Below are positions 9,531 to 17,976 of a DNA stretch of 64,000 nucleotides, in pieces. Both the position numbers and the translations under genes were made by a program. The stretch's first letter is position 1; each line of letters begins with the position of its first letter. The notes beneath the pieces are model-generated. The model worked only from the letters and a program-made list of their open reading frames with translations, was not told the DNA's origin and did no database searches. This DNA comes from UBA1479 sp040216635 (GTDB lineage Bacteria > Pseudomonadota > Alphaproteobacteria > Rhodospirillales > Casp-alpha2), in the NCBI GenBank assembly GCA_040216635.1, contig JAVJOU010000029.1, positions 1-64,000 of the forward strand, written 5' to 3'.

Positions 9531-9604
9531 GGGAACTCCTGTATTTTCAGGTCTAGAGAATTTTACAAAGATAGGCCGCAGCTCATTCGGCGCAATCCAA
9601 TTAA

Positions 9605-9619
9605 TTAGAACAATTCTAA
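9605..9619 (-). promoter_or_regulatory. Irr-like iron control element (ICE-type palindrome)
   Basis: Perfect palindrome TTAGAA-N3-TTCTAA; in gene direction it reads tttagaattgttctaat, close to the TTTAGAA-N3-TTCTAAA form described for Irr boxes in alphaproteobacteria. It sits between the stop of the AOR-cluster gene (9628) and the EncFtn-like gene (start 9530), the expected place to control an iron-storage gene. Confidence 0.6.
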
Positions 9620-9627
9620 AGAGATGA

Positions 9628-9891
9628 TCAACCACCACCTCTCTGATACGCCCGATCAAAGGCTGCGATCAGCTTTTTCCGATCCTCACCGGTGTATCCT
9701 TGGAAGGCAAGTGTCACGTCCATGATCTCTATTTCCATCAAGGCGATCTTACGTCGACGTTCGGGCCCCAAGGTGATTACCAGTCGCTTTTCCATATTCT
9801 CAAGCACCACGCCATCCTGCGTTTCCTGATAGGCATCCGTGCCCAGTGCCTTGGCGATGCCGCGAAAGAACCCGGCACGGGTCAGGGCCAT
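9628..9891 (-). CDS. Small conserved-looking protein at end of AOR cluster
   Basis: I do not recognise the family. From the ATG at 9891 it is 87 residues, starting MALTRAGFFRGIAKALGTDA and ending in a helical RKKLIAAFDRAYQRGG; the middle has a two-strand-like ENMEKRLVITLGPERRRKI. A GTG at 9930, four bases after the preceding stop, is an alternative start adding 13 residues and would couple it to the MoaD-like gene. No membrane segment, no metal motif. Its position as last gene of the tungstoenzyme cluster suggests a role in maturation or regulation of that enzyme, but this is inference. Confidence 0.6.
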   Translation of the reverse strand: MALTRAGFFRGIAKALGTDAYQETQDGVVLENMEKRLVITLGPERRRKIALMEIEIMDVTLAFQGYTGEDRKKLIAAFDRAYQRGGG

Positions 9892-9934
9892 TTCCTTTTT
9901 AATGACCGTCGACTGTTTCCCCTGCAACACCGTG

Positions 9935-10186
9935 TCAGCCCCCGGCGACCGGCGGCCACATGGCCAGGGCATCACCGTCATTGAACCGGGTTGTCGCGCG
10001 CGCCGACGGCTCCACATACACGCCGTTCAGCAGCACCAAATGGCACATCTTTTCCGGCATTCCCAATTGCGCGATGACCGCCGACGGCGTCGCGTCAGCG
10101 TCCACATCCAAATCGGCCTCGTTGCCCTTGGTTCCCGCCGGCAAGTAGTCCGAGAGCGAGGCGTAAAGCTTGACCCTGATCTTCAT
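9935..10186 (-). CDS. MoaD/ThiS-family sulfur carrier in AOR cluster
   Basis: Ubiquitin-fold sulfur carrier, 83 residues from the ATG at 10186 (KIRVKLYASLSDYLPAG is the typical first strand). It ends in PPVAGG, the Gly-Gly tail that is adenylated and thiocarboxylated. In molybdenum and tungsten cofactor synthesis MoaD delivers sulfur for the pyranopterin dithiolene. A copy inside the aldehyde oxidoreductase cluster suggests a dedicated carrier for the tungsten cofactor. The gene lies 27 nt after the FAD-subunit stop. Confidence 0.85.
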   Translation of the reverse strand: MKIRVKLYASLSDYLPAGTKGNEADLDVDADATPSAVIAQLGMPEKMCHLVLLNGVYVEPSARATTRFNDGDALAMWPPVAGG

Positions 10187-10213
10187 GACGATGTTCGCCC
10201 CGCCCATCCGTCG

Positions 10214-11461
10214 TCAGGCATAGGCATGGGCAACGTAGGCTTCCATGATGCGGTTCGGGTCATCCATCAACTTGCCTTTCCAGAGACCAAGCGGCGTGCG
10301 GTTCTGGATCAGACCACGCAGCACTCCCATGTGATCCGTCCGTCCCAATGACAGGGCGCCAACCAGAACGTCATCCTTGAAGTTAAGGCGCAGGTACTTG
10401 AAACGATCTGCGTCAAGGACTTCGGCATATTCAGTACCTGCCCCTCCTTCCCAATCGCCGAAGGACATTGAAATCAGGCCCGCCGTGTCCAGCACATTCA
10501 TCTGCAGCGAGCCCTGATAGGGCGTCGGTTTGCCCGCCATATTGAGCGCGGCAATACGGCCATGCTCCGTCGCCGTCGGCTGAATGGCGTGGACGTTGAA
10601 ACCGCCGCCGAAGTCGGGGCCCTGGGCGCAATCACCGGCGGCGTAGATCGTGTCGACGGACGTACGCAGAAATTCGTCAACCAGGATTCCCTGCTCTGCC
10701 TTGATTCCCGCACCTTCAATGAAATCGATATTGGATTTTACACCGGCCGCGACCACGACCAGATGGGCCGGCACCTGATCGCCCGTGTCCAGATCGACGA
10801 ATAGCCTGTCTTCGTCACCGCCGTCGCGCTTTTCGATTTTGGTTACCTTGGTGCCCGTATGCACGGCGATGCCCTTGGCCTGGCACCAGTCCTTGATCAT
10901 GTTACCCGCCGTCTCGTTCATCATGCGCGGCACCATGCGGTCCAGGGCCTCGACCACCGTCAGTTTGACGCCGCGTTCGGCCAAGGCCTCCAAAATAATG
11001 CAGCCGATGAACCCGGCCCCCATGAGGACGACATGAGCCCCTTCGTGGGCAAGCTTTTCAATCTCGCGGCAATCGTCGAGCGTCCAGCAATGATGGACGC
11101 CGGGCAGGTCCAATCCCGGCACGGGCGGCTTGACGGGATGCGCGCCGGTGGCGATCAGCAGCTTGTCATAAGCCTGTTCGCCCCCGCCCTGAAGACGCAC
11201 TTTCCTGGCCTTGCTATCGATACGTTCGGCTATGCCCTGGCGGTAGGTGATGCCGAGCGCGTCGTAATGCCCGGCCGTCTTGCGCAGATGCGTGCCGCCG
11301 TGGTCGATGATGCCGGTCAGAACATAGGGTATGGCCATGCGGGAATAGGGCGGATCGGCTTCCCCGCCCAGAAGGACGATGTCCGCCCCCGGGTCCGTCT
11401 TGGCAAGCGTTTCCGCCGCGACGACCCCCGCCGGGCCGGCGCCGATGATCACGTAGGTCAT
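10214..11461 (-). CDS. FAD/NAD(P)-dependent oxidoreductase, AOR electron-transfer subunit
   Basis: Pyridine nucleotide-disulfide family flavoprotein of 415 residues. The N-terminal FAD site is VIIGAGPAGVVAAETL (residues 4-19), a second dinucleotide site is VVLMGAGFIGCIILEAL near 143, and the FAD-ribityl motif TIYAAGDCAQ lies near 270. It starts 4 nt after the AOR catalytic gene. By analogy with the Aromatoleum-type enzyme (Fe-S, catalytic and FAD subunits) it would connect aldehyde oxidation to NAD(P)+ or ferredoxin; that assignment rests on synteny and family. Confidence 0.85.
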   Translation of the reverse strand: MTYVIIGAGPAGVVAAETLAKTDPGADIVLLGGEADPPYSRMAIPYVLTGIIDHGGTHLRKTAGHYDALGITYRQGIAERIDSKARKVRLQGGGEQAYDKLLIATGAHPVKPPVPGLDLPGVHHCWTLDDCREIEKLAHEGAHVVLMGAGFIGCIILEALAERGVKLTVVEALDRMVPRMMNETAGNMIKDWCQAKGIAVHTGTKVTKIEKRDGGDEDRLFVDLDTGDQVPAHLVVVAAGVKSNIDFIEGAGIKAEQGILVDEFLRTSVDTIYAAGDCAQGPDFGGGFNVHAIQPTATEHGRIAALNMAGKPTPYQGSLQMNVLDTAGLISMSFGDWEGGAGTEYAEVLDADRFKYLRLNFKDDVLVGALSLGRTDHMGVLRGLIQNRTPLGLWKGKLMDDPNRIMEAYVAHAYA

Positions 11462-11465
11462 GGCT

Positions 11466-13313
11466 CTACAGCCCCAGCCTTGAGACCGTCTCGTTGGTCG
11501 GCACGCCGTCCTTGGACCAGCCGCGCAGTTCGTAATATTCCGGCAGCATCGTTTCCAGACCGCTGGTCAGGCCCTTGGCCGGGCCGGTCTTGGCCGCATC
11601 CTTGATCAGGCGCTTGGGCAGGTTGTCGTCCTTGCCGGCAAACCCGGCCGCCAAATTGAATTGACGTTCCAGGTTCCAAATCCGCTCGCCCGTTTGCAGC
11701 AGGTTTTCAGTCGACCAATCCCCCTCGCAGGCGGCATCGATCTGCGGCGCGATATCCTCCAACGTCCAGGCAAAGGTGGTGAACACGCAGATGCCCGCAC
11801 TGTCGACCGCCGCCGTCGCATCCTGGAACGCCTTGACCAGCCCCGCCTTGCCGTCGGTGACCAGTGGGTCGGTCTTTTCGGGAATGCCCAGAACTTCCGA
11901 CGCCACGGTATAGCTGCGCAGGTGGCAGGCCCCGCGATTGGACGTGGCATAGGTCAGCCCCATGCCCTGGATGCCGCGGCTGTCGTAGGCCGGGAATTCC
12001 TGGCCCTTGACGGACATGGACAGTTCCGGCTTGCCGTATTTTTCACACAGCAGCTTGGAGCCCAGGCCGATCTCGGCCCCGAAGCCTTCGCCCCGGCCGC
12101 ACAGCTCCGCCAAATCCGTCAGCGCCTTGGCCGACCCGAATTTGACCTCGATCCCGCCGGTTTCCTTGGCCGTGATGACGCCGTCCTCGAACATCTCCAT
12201 GGCGGCACCGACCGTCGCACCGAACGAGATCGGATCGATCCCCTGTTCGTTACAGACGAAGTTGGCGAATGTCAGGGCATCCAGATCATCCACACCGGTG
12301 GCCGCGCCCAAGGCCCAGGCCGCTTCGTATTCCAGCCCGCCGGACGCGATCTGATACTGCGGCCGCTCCGCCACCGTGTAATGGGTGCGGTCGATGGTCG
12401 ACACCCGCCCGCAGGCGATGGTGCAGCCGAAGCACGCCGCGTTGCGCACCAGGTTGGGCTTGCCGTCCGATTCCCGCGGCTCTGCCATGGCCTCGGCGGA
12501 AATCTTCGATGCCCCTTCGAACTGAATGTCGCGGTGATTGCGGGTCGGCAGGGCGCCTGTTTCGTTGATGACGTTCATAAGCACCTGGGTGCCGTAGGCC
12601 GGCAACCCCTGGCCCGTCACCGCGTTTTCCGCCAATACGGCCTTGCCCGCGGTGGTAGCTTCCATGAACTTGGGCCAATCGTCGACCGACACCCCCTTGG
12701 TGCCGCGGATGGCAACGGCCTTCAGGTTCTTCGAGCCCATCACCGTGCCGACGCCGGACCGCCCGGCGGCGCGATGCATGTCGTTGACGACGCAGGCGAA
12801 CTTCACGCCCTTTTCACCGGCCACGCCGATCGACGCGACACGGATCTGCGGATCACCGTGGGCTTTCTTGATGCCTTCTTCTGTGTCCCACACGGACGTC
12901 CCCCAATAGCCGGAAGCGTCGCGCAGCTCGCAGTCGTCGTTATCAATGAACAGGTAGACCGGTGATTTGGCCCGGCCTTCGAAGATGATCATGTCCAGCC
13001 CGGCGTTCTTCATTTCGTTGCCGAAGAACCCACCCGAATTGGAGCACGCGATGGCGCCCGTGAGCGCGCCCTTGGTGATCACGGAATAACGCCCGGCCGT
13101 CGACGCCGAGGTTCCGGTGAGCGGCCCCGTGGCCATGATCAGTTTGTTTTCCGGTGCCAACGGGTCGACCTTGGGGTCGATTTCCTCGACCAGATACTTG
13201 GTCGCCAGCCCGCGCTGGCCCAGGTACTGCTTGGCCCATTCCATGTTCAGCGGTTCGTGAGTGCAGGTTCCCTTGGTCAGATCAACCCGCAGGATGCGTC
13301 GTGCCCATGCCAT
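11466..13313 (-). CDS. Tungsten-dependent aldehyde ferredoxin oxidoreductase family protein
   Basis: Catalytic subunit that oxidises aldehydes to acids (or reduces acids) using a bis-pyranopterin tungsten cofactor and one [4Fe-4S] cluster. ATG at 13313 is preceded by GGAGG; 615 residues is the family size. Visible motifs: GRSGVGTVMGSKNLKA for cofactor binding, the cluster cysteines ACFGCTIACG (C-x2-C-x3-C) near residue 295 and a later Cys in DSAGICVF near 500. The neighbouring Fe-S subunit, FAD subunit and MoaD-like protein make this a multi-subunit AOR rather than a stand-alone archaeal-type enzyme. Substrate unknown. Confidence 0.9.
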   Translation of the reverse strand: MAWARRILRVDLTKGTCTHEPLNMEWAKQYLGQRGLATKYLVEEIDPKVDPLAPENKLIMATGPLTGTSASTAGRYSVITKGALTGAIACSNSGGFFGNEMKNAGLDMIIFEGRAKSPVYLFIDNDDCELRDASGYWGTSVWDTEEGIKKAHGDPQIRVASIGVAGEKGVKFACVVNDMHRAAGRSGVGTVMGSKNLKAVAIRGTKGVSVDDWPKFMEATTAGKAVLAENAVTGQGLPAYGTQVLMNVINETGALPTRNHRDIQFEGASKISAEAMAEPRESDGKPNLVRNAACFGCTIACGRVSTIDRTHYTVAERPQYQIASGGLEYEAAWALGAATGVDDLDALTFANFVCNEQGIDPISFGATVGAAMEMFEDGVITAKETGGIEVKFGSAKALTDLAELCGRGEGFGAEIGLGSKLLCEKYGKPELSMSVKGQEFPAYDSRGIQGMGLTYATSNRGACHLRSYTVASEVLGIPEKTDPLVTDGKAGLVKAFQDATAAVDSAGICVFTTFAWTLEDIAPQIDAACEGDWSTENLLQTGERIWNLERQFNLAAGFAGKDDNLPKRLIKDAAKTGPAKGLTSGLETMLPEYYELRGWSKDGVPTNETVSRLGL

Positions 13314-13329
13314 GATGTGATCCTCCGAT

Positions 13330-13809
13330 TCAGTGGGTTGCTTGCTGGCCGGCGTCGGTCTTGGCCGCCCATTGCCGCATCTTGTCGAGACCGGTCCAAT
13401 CCGCATCGACATAAGTGATCGCATCCGTCGGACAGGCCTTGGCGCATTCGGGATCGCCGCCGCACAGGTCGCATTTGATGACCTTGCCCGTGGCGGAGTT
13501 GTAATTCACCGTGCCGAAAGGACAGGCGATGGTGCAGACCTTGCAGCCGACACAGAGGTTGTCATTGACCTCTTTCGCCCCCGTCATCTTATTCAAGGTG
13601 ATGGCATCGACGGGACAGGCATGCATGCACCAGGCTTCGTCGCATTGCGTGCAGGTATACGGCACGAACCGTCCTTGATCATGGAAATTGAAGACCTTGA
13701 TCCGTGATTTGGACGGATTGAACAGGCCTTCGTTTTCGTAGGAGCAGGCCAATTCGCACTGCAGACAGCCGGTGCATTTTCCCGGATCGATGTTCAAGGC
13801 TTTAAGCAT
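13330..13809 (-). CDS. Four-cluster 4Fe-4S ferredoxin subunit of AOR
   Basis: Electron-transfer subunit of 159 residues with sixteen cysteines in four groups: CTGCLQCELAC, CTQCDEAWCMHAC, CVGCKVCTIAC and CDLCGGDPECAKAC, enough for four [4Fe-4S] clusters as in HycB/DmsB-type proteins. First gene of the cluster; the catalytic gene begins 16 nt after its stop. It would form a wire between the tungsten subunit and the flavoprotein. No Tat signal or membrane segment, so the complex is cytoplasmic. Confidence 0.92.
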   Translation of the reverse strand: MLKALNIDPGKCTGCLQCELACSYENEGLFNPSKSRIKVFNFHDQGRFVPYTCTQCDEAWCMHACPVDAITLNKMTGAKEVNDNLCVGCKVCTIACPFGTVNYNSATGKVIKCDLCGGDPECAKACPTDAITYVDADWTGLDKMRQWAAKTDAGQQATH

Positions 13810-14003
13810 TGAAATTCTCCCATTCGGTCATCTCTGATCAGGCACTCCGGTCGGTTGTCCGCGTTTTCGCGCCGCCGGGGAGCTCACGTTATCTGGCTCG
13901 AAGCTTAACATCCTGCATCCGGGGGCCCGGTAATTTTTTTGTATGCCCCTCATTGCGCATCAAAGGGCTTTACAACTGAAACGGCGCACGCCAAACCAGG
14001 GGA

Positions 14004-14975
14004 ATGAGCACCGAAGCCTATCTGAACGATTTCGAGATGTTCCGCCACCTGCCCCATGCGATCACGCTTTTGGGCATGTCCGGCGTGGGCAAGACCATGC
14101 TGTCGACCCAGTTACGCCGCCGCGCGGATTGGTTCCATTATTCGGCGGACTACCGCATCGGCACGCGCTATCTGGCCGAGCACATTCTGGACAACATCAA
14201 GTACAAGATCATGCATATGCAGGACCCCTTCGTGGCCAACCTGCTGCGATCGGATTCGATCTATATCAATCACAACATCAGCGTCGACAACCTGGACCCG
14301 GTATCAACCTTCCTGGGCATGTACGGTGATCCGGCCGAAGGCGGCCTGGACAAGGCGACATTCCTGAAACGCCAGGGGCTTTATCGCTGGGGCGAACAGG
14401 AATCCATGAAGGATACCAGCCACTTCATCGCCAAGGCCTGGGAAATCTACCGCTGCAAGGACTTCATCAACGATGCCTCCGGCAGCCTGTGCGAGATCGT
14501 CGACCTAGACGATCCGCAAGACCCCGTGATCAAGGGATTGCGCGAAGAAACGCTGATCCTGTACATCCGTGCCGGCCGCAAGGACGAGGAAGCCCTTATG
14601 GAACGGGCGGAATCGGATCCCAAACCGCTGTTCTATTATCCGTCTTTCATCGAAGATCATCTCGACGGCCAGCCCGATGACGGCCGTGGTGTGGGACCCA
14701 AGGATTTCGCCCGCAAGCTGTTCCCCGATCTGCTTGAAGACCGCAAGCCACGCTATGCGCGAATGGCCGAAAAATACGGCTTCACCATCGATGTCGCCGA
14801 CCTGTTCGCAGGTGCCCCCGCAGGCCAGGTAATGCCCGACACGGATACGATCCTGTCCCACATTCTGGACACCATCCGTTCCCAGTCGGCCGACAACGAG
14901 GTTGCGGCGGCCAATGCAAATCACTATGTCAACGCATGCCTTGCCCGGGCCGAACGCCGGGCGTTGGACATCTAG
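14004..14975 (+). CDS. P-loop ATPase-like protein of unknown function
   Basis: Protein of 323 residues with a Walker A motif LLGMSGVGKTMLS (about residues 22-34). The rest is not a recognised family; a short SLCEIVDLDD could be part of a nucleotide-binding or magnesium site. It is cytoplasmic with no membrane segments and is acidic. It lies divergent from the AOR cluster (194-nt gap) and 66 nt before metA in the same direction, so it may be in the metA transcript. The G-x-x-G-x-G-K-T pattern and length suggest a kinase-like or chaperone-like role, but I cannot assign a substrate. Confidence 0.75.
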   Translation: MSTEAYLNDFEMFRHLPHAITLLGMSGVGKTMLSTQLRRRADWFHYSADYRIGTRYLAEHILDNIKYKIMHMQDPFVANLLRSDSIYINHNISVDNLDPVSTFLGMYGDPAEGGLDKATFLKRQGLYRWGEQESMKDTSHFIAKAWEIYRCKDFINDASGSLCEIVDLDDPQDPVIKGLREETLILYIRAGRKDEEALMERAESDPKPLFYYPSFIEDHLDGQPDDGRGVGPKDFARKLFPDLLEDRKPRYARMAEKYGFTIDVADLFAGAPAGQVMPDTDTILSHILDTIRSQSADNEVAAANANHYVNACLARAERRALDI

Positions 14976-15041
14976 ACACACCTCCGCCGCGCCCGCGGCA
15001 CGATTTGACCATTTGAATTCGAACGACCCGGACTGGCGCCC

Positions 15042-15962
15042 ATGCCCATCAAAATTCCATCGGACCTCCCTGCCCGCGCCATCCTGGAAACGGAAGGCGT
15101 GCCCGTCATCGACGAAGATCATGCGACCTTGCAGGACATCCGCCCCTTGCGGATCGCGGTGCTGAACCTGATGCCGATGAAACAGAAGACGGAAACACAG
15201 CTTGCCCGGGTATTGGGGGCGACGCCGCTGCAGGTGGAAATGCAGCTTTTGTCGTTGACCACTCATACGCCGAAGACCGTGTCCGAGCAGCACATGATCG
15301 ACTTCTACTATCCTTGGACGGAAATCCAGGATCAGAAGTTCGACGGCCTGATCGTCACCGGCGCGCCGATCGAACAGCTTGAATTCGAAGACGTCACCTA
15401 TTGGAATGAGTTGTGCAAAATCTTCGATTGGTCCCGCACCAACGTGCACAGCCTGTTCAATCTGTGCTGGGGCGCGCAGGCGGCGCTTCACCATTTTTAC
15501 GGTATTCCCAAATACCACCTGCAGCAAAAGGCTTTCGGCGTGTTTGAACACCAGGTTCGCAACACGGCATCGATCCTGTGCCGAGGGCTGAACGATACGC
15601 TTAACATTCCCGTCTCACGGCATACGGAAAACCACGCCCGGGACCTGGAACCCCATCCGCAGTTGGAAATCCTGATGGAAAGCACGGCCACGGGGATTGC
15701 CCTGGTCCACGACCATGCGCTCAACCACGTCCATATGTTCAACCATCTGGAATACGATTCCGATACGCTGGACGCCGAATACCGCCGCGATGCCGAAAAG
15801 GGCGAAAATATTCAGGTCCCCGCCAATTACTACCCCGGGAACGACCCGGCCAACACGCCGGTCAACCGTTGGCGGGCCTATGCCCATATCCTGTTCGGAA
15901 ACTGGATCAACATGGTCTATCAGACGACACCGTTCGACCCGCAACTGATCGGTAAGGATTGA
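15042..15962 (+). CDS. metA: Homoserine O-acyltransferase MetA, probably acetyl-CoA dependent
   Basis: First committed enzyme of methionine synthesis, 306 residues. The GATase-like active site is complete: Cys142 in FNLCWGAQAAL, and His235 and Glu237 in HMFNHLEYD. Residue 111, which decides acyl donor in characterised MetA proteins (Gly in the succinyl-CoA enzyme of E. coli, Glu in the acetyl-CoA enzyme of Bacillus cereus), is Glu here (VTGAPIEQLEFE). The product is therefore predicted to be O-acetylhomoserine. It lies 66 nt after the P-loop gene. No SAM-II riboswitch was recognised in the short leader. Confidence 0.94.
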   Translation: MPIKIPSDLPARAILETEGVPVIDEDHATLQDIRPLRIAVLNLMPMKQKTETQLARVLGATPLQVEMQLLSLTTHTPKTVSEQHMIDFYYPWTEIQDQKFDGLIVTGAPIEQLEFEDVTYWNELCKIFDWSRTNVHSLFNLCWGAQAALHHFYGIPKYHLQQKAFGVFEHQVRNTASILCRGLNDTLNIPVSRHTENHARDLEPHPQLEILMESTATGIALVHDHALNHVHMFNHLEYDSDTLDAEYRRDAEKGENIQVPANYYPGNDPANTPVNRWRAYAHILFGNWINMVYQTTPFDPQLIGKD

Positions 15963-15981
15963 CGCCCGCCTCACCTTGGAT

Positions 15982-15993
15982 ATTGTATACAAT
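15982..15993. promoter_or_regulatory. Palindromic operator candidate, GntR-like
   Basis: Perfect 12-bp palindrome ATTGTATACAAT, flanked by CTTGG on the left and CCAAG on the right with a two-base offset, between metA and the MmgE/PrpD gene. TTGTATACAA-type sites are typical of GntR-family regulators of acid catabolism. It lies about 50 nt before the ATG at 16044, so it could repress that gene. Confidence 0.4.
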
Positions 15994-16043
15994 CCAAGAA
16001 ACGCACGGACGGAAAAGTCCGGCGAAAAACGGATGAGGCATCC

Positions 16044-17444
16044 ATGAACAAGATTTCCACCGCCGATCAACGGGCCCTTTTGACCCGCCTCGCGGACCGC
16101 ATCGTCGCCTATGATCCCGCCGTCATTTCCGATCGCGGGCTGTGGCTGATCAAACTCGGCATCACCGATACCGTCGGGGTCACCCTGGCCGGCCTGCCCG
16201 AAGACGCAACGCAGATCGCCCTGGCCACACCGGGTGTGGCGACCGCGCCGGGGAATGCCCTTGTGTTCGGCACCCAGCGGCGCACCAGCGCCCTGGACGC
16301 GGCCTTCGTCAACGGCATCGCCTCTCATGCCCTGGATTATGACGATTTTTCATCCGCATTCGGTGGCCATCAATCGGTGCCGCTGGTCGCTCCCCTGTTC
16401 GCCCTGGCCGAAGACCGGGGGCTTTCCGGCAAACAACTGGTCACGGCCTATGCCGTGGGGCTGGAAGCGGAAATGCGCCTGGCCCGCACGGTCCATCCGC
16501 ATCATTACGACAAGGGCTGGCACCCGACGGCGACGCTCGGCATTTTCGGGACCGTCGCAGGTACTGCGCGCCTGATCGGCCTGACGGCGGAACAGACGAC
16601 CCTGGCCCTTGCCATGGCCGCCTCAATGGCGAGCGGCCTGAAAGCCAACTTCGGCACCATGACCAAGCCGCTGCACGTCGGCCATTCGGCCCGGTCCGGC
16701 GTGCTGGCCGTGCTGTTGGCGGAACAGGGATTCGATGCCGACCCGATGGCACTGGAGCACCATCAAGGGTTCCTGGATGTGTTCAACGGCCCCGGCACAT
16801 ACAATGCGGAACGCCTGCTTGAAGGCTGGGACACGGGTCCCTGGGAGGTCGAAGCCGACGATCTGGCCATCAAGCAGTTTCCCTGCTGCGGATCGACCCA
16901 CCAATGCATTACCGCCATGCAACGCATGCGGCAAAAACACGACATCCCCGCCGAAGCCGTCGAAGGCATCGAGATCATGCCCCATCAGCGGCGCCTGCGG
17001 CATACCAACACGCCGATGCCCGACAGCGAATTGGAAGCCAAATTCTCCGTCCAATACGTGGTTGCCCGCACCCTTCTGGACGGCACGGTGAAACTCAAGG
17101 ATTTCGAGGGCGACGCATTCCGCGAGGATGCCGTCAGGCGCCTTCTGTCGATTACCACAGCCCGCCCACACCCCGAATTAGAGGGCGATGCCGCCGACCA
17201 ATGGGGCGCCGAGGTTATCGTGACCCTGTCCGATGGCCGCAGGGTATCAGAAACCGTATCGAACCTGATCGGGCGCAGCGGCGACAACGCCATGACCGAA
17301 GGGGATTTGTGGGAGAAATTCGAGGATTGCGCCGGGCGTGCCCTCCCCATCGACCGCCTGCGACCGGCATTTGACGGCCTGATGTCCATCGAGACGGCAG
17401 ACAGCATTCCCGAGCTTGTAAAGCTGATGGATACGGAAGTCTGA
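16044..17444 (+). CDS. MmgE/PrpD family protein
   Basis: Protein of 466 residues in the 2-methylcitrate dehydratase / cis-aconitate decarboxylase family. The two-domain family pattern is evident: an all-helical N-terminal half with ASHALDYDDFSSAFGGHQ (His and Asp residues of the active-site region, about residues 93-110) and HYDKGWHPTATLGIFG, and a C-terminal half with FSVQYVVARTLLDGTVKL. No other propionate (prpB, prpC) or itaconate genes adjoin, so the substrate is unknown. It has its own 5' interval with a palindromic operator candidate and is probably monocistronic. Confidence 0.85.
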   Translation: MNKISTADQRALLTRLADRIVAYDPAVISDRGLWLIKLGITDTVGVTLAGLPEDATQIALATPGVATAPGNALVFGTQRRTSALDAAFVNGIASHALDYDDFSSAFGGHQSVPLVAPLFALAEDRGLSGKQLVTAYAVGLEAEMRLARTVHPHHYDKGWHPTATLGIFGTVAGTARLIGLTAEQTTLALAMAASMASGLKANFGTMTKPLHVGHSARSGVLAVLLAEQGFDADPMALEHHQGFLDVFNGPGTYNAERLLEGWDTGPWEVEADDLAIKQFPCCGSTHQCITAMQRMRQKHDIPAEAVEGIEIMPHQRRLRHTNTPMPDSELEAKFSVQYVVARTLLDGTVKLKDFEGDAFREDAVRRLLSITTARPHPELEGDAADQWGAEVIVTLSDGRRVSETVSNLIGRSGDNAMTEGDLWEKFEDCAGRALPIDRLRPAFDGLMSIETADSIPELVKLMDTEV

Positions 17445-17976
17445 AAAAGGCCTTCGGCTTCGGCATTTGGCAGAGCAGATAAGGCAACAGAATCTGCATT
17501 AATTTTTAACACTTTGAAAAACATCTGAATTTATTGGGTTTTTCCTGACATTTACCCAAAATTGGTCAGTATTCATTAGGGGGGGCGGTTGATTGCTTCT
17601 CCCCCGGCTGGTACCTTCCATGTATTGCCCGTGGGCGGCGTTACGGCTGGAATCGAGATGTTCACAGCTGTTTGGGCATAAAATATGCTGTCCGGGCGGT
17701 GGACGCGTCGGAACCTTCTTGGTTTCGCTACCTTGCATTCAAGGTGGGTAACAACAACGCAAAATCGCGTCTTTCGGATCGCCTTTTGCCTGCATTGGCA
17801 TAAGTGCCGGGTCCTTTAGACCGCCAAAAACAATCAATTTGCTTCGGCACCACCGGGTCAAATGGCCCTGGGTTTGTTGTGCCGTCGATCATATGGCAGG
17901 CCTGCCAAGGCCTGCTGCCGTGTGTCGTCCGTTTCCGGACGGCCGGGATCAGATATCACGCCTTGGAGGGGCAACA
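17445..17976 (+). other. Long 5' region of betaine-synthesis operon with paired hairpins
   Basis: A 532-nt interval without a convincing gene. An AT-rich patch near 17500-17570 could hold the promoter. Close to the start of the glycine methyltransferase gene are two hairpins: GCAGGCC (17896-17902) pairs with GGCCTGC (17909-17915), and CGTCCG (17926-17931) pairs with CGGACG (17936-17941) over a TTTC loop. A GGAGGGG ribosome site follows. The long leader fits post-transcriptional or osmotic control, but no known riboswitch was recognised. Confidence 0.45.

Noticed and set aside
14976..15041. SAM-II riboswitch before metA (a gatttgacc fragment)
   Set aside because: The second conserved block with gctaaaaagg is absent and the interval is too short for the pseudoknot.
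17499..17738. 79-codon minus-strand open frame between the MmgE/PrpD and betaine genes
   Set aside because: Poor ribosome site, atypical composition, and sits in what looks like a promoter/leader region.
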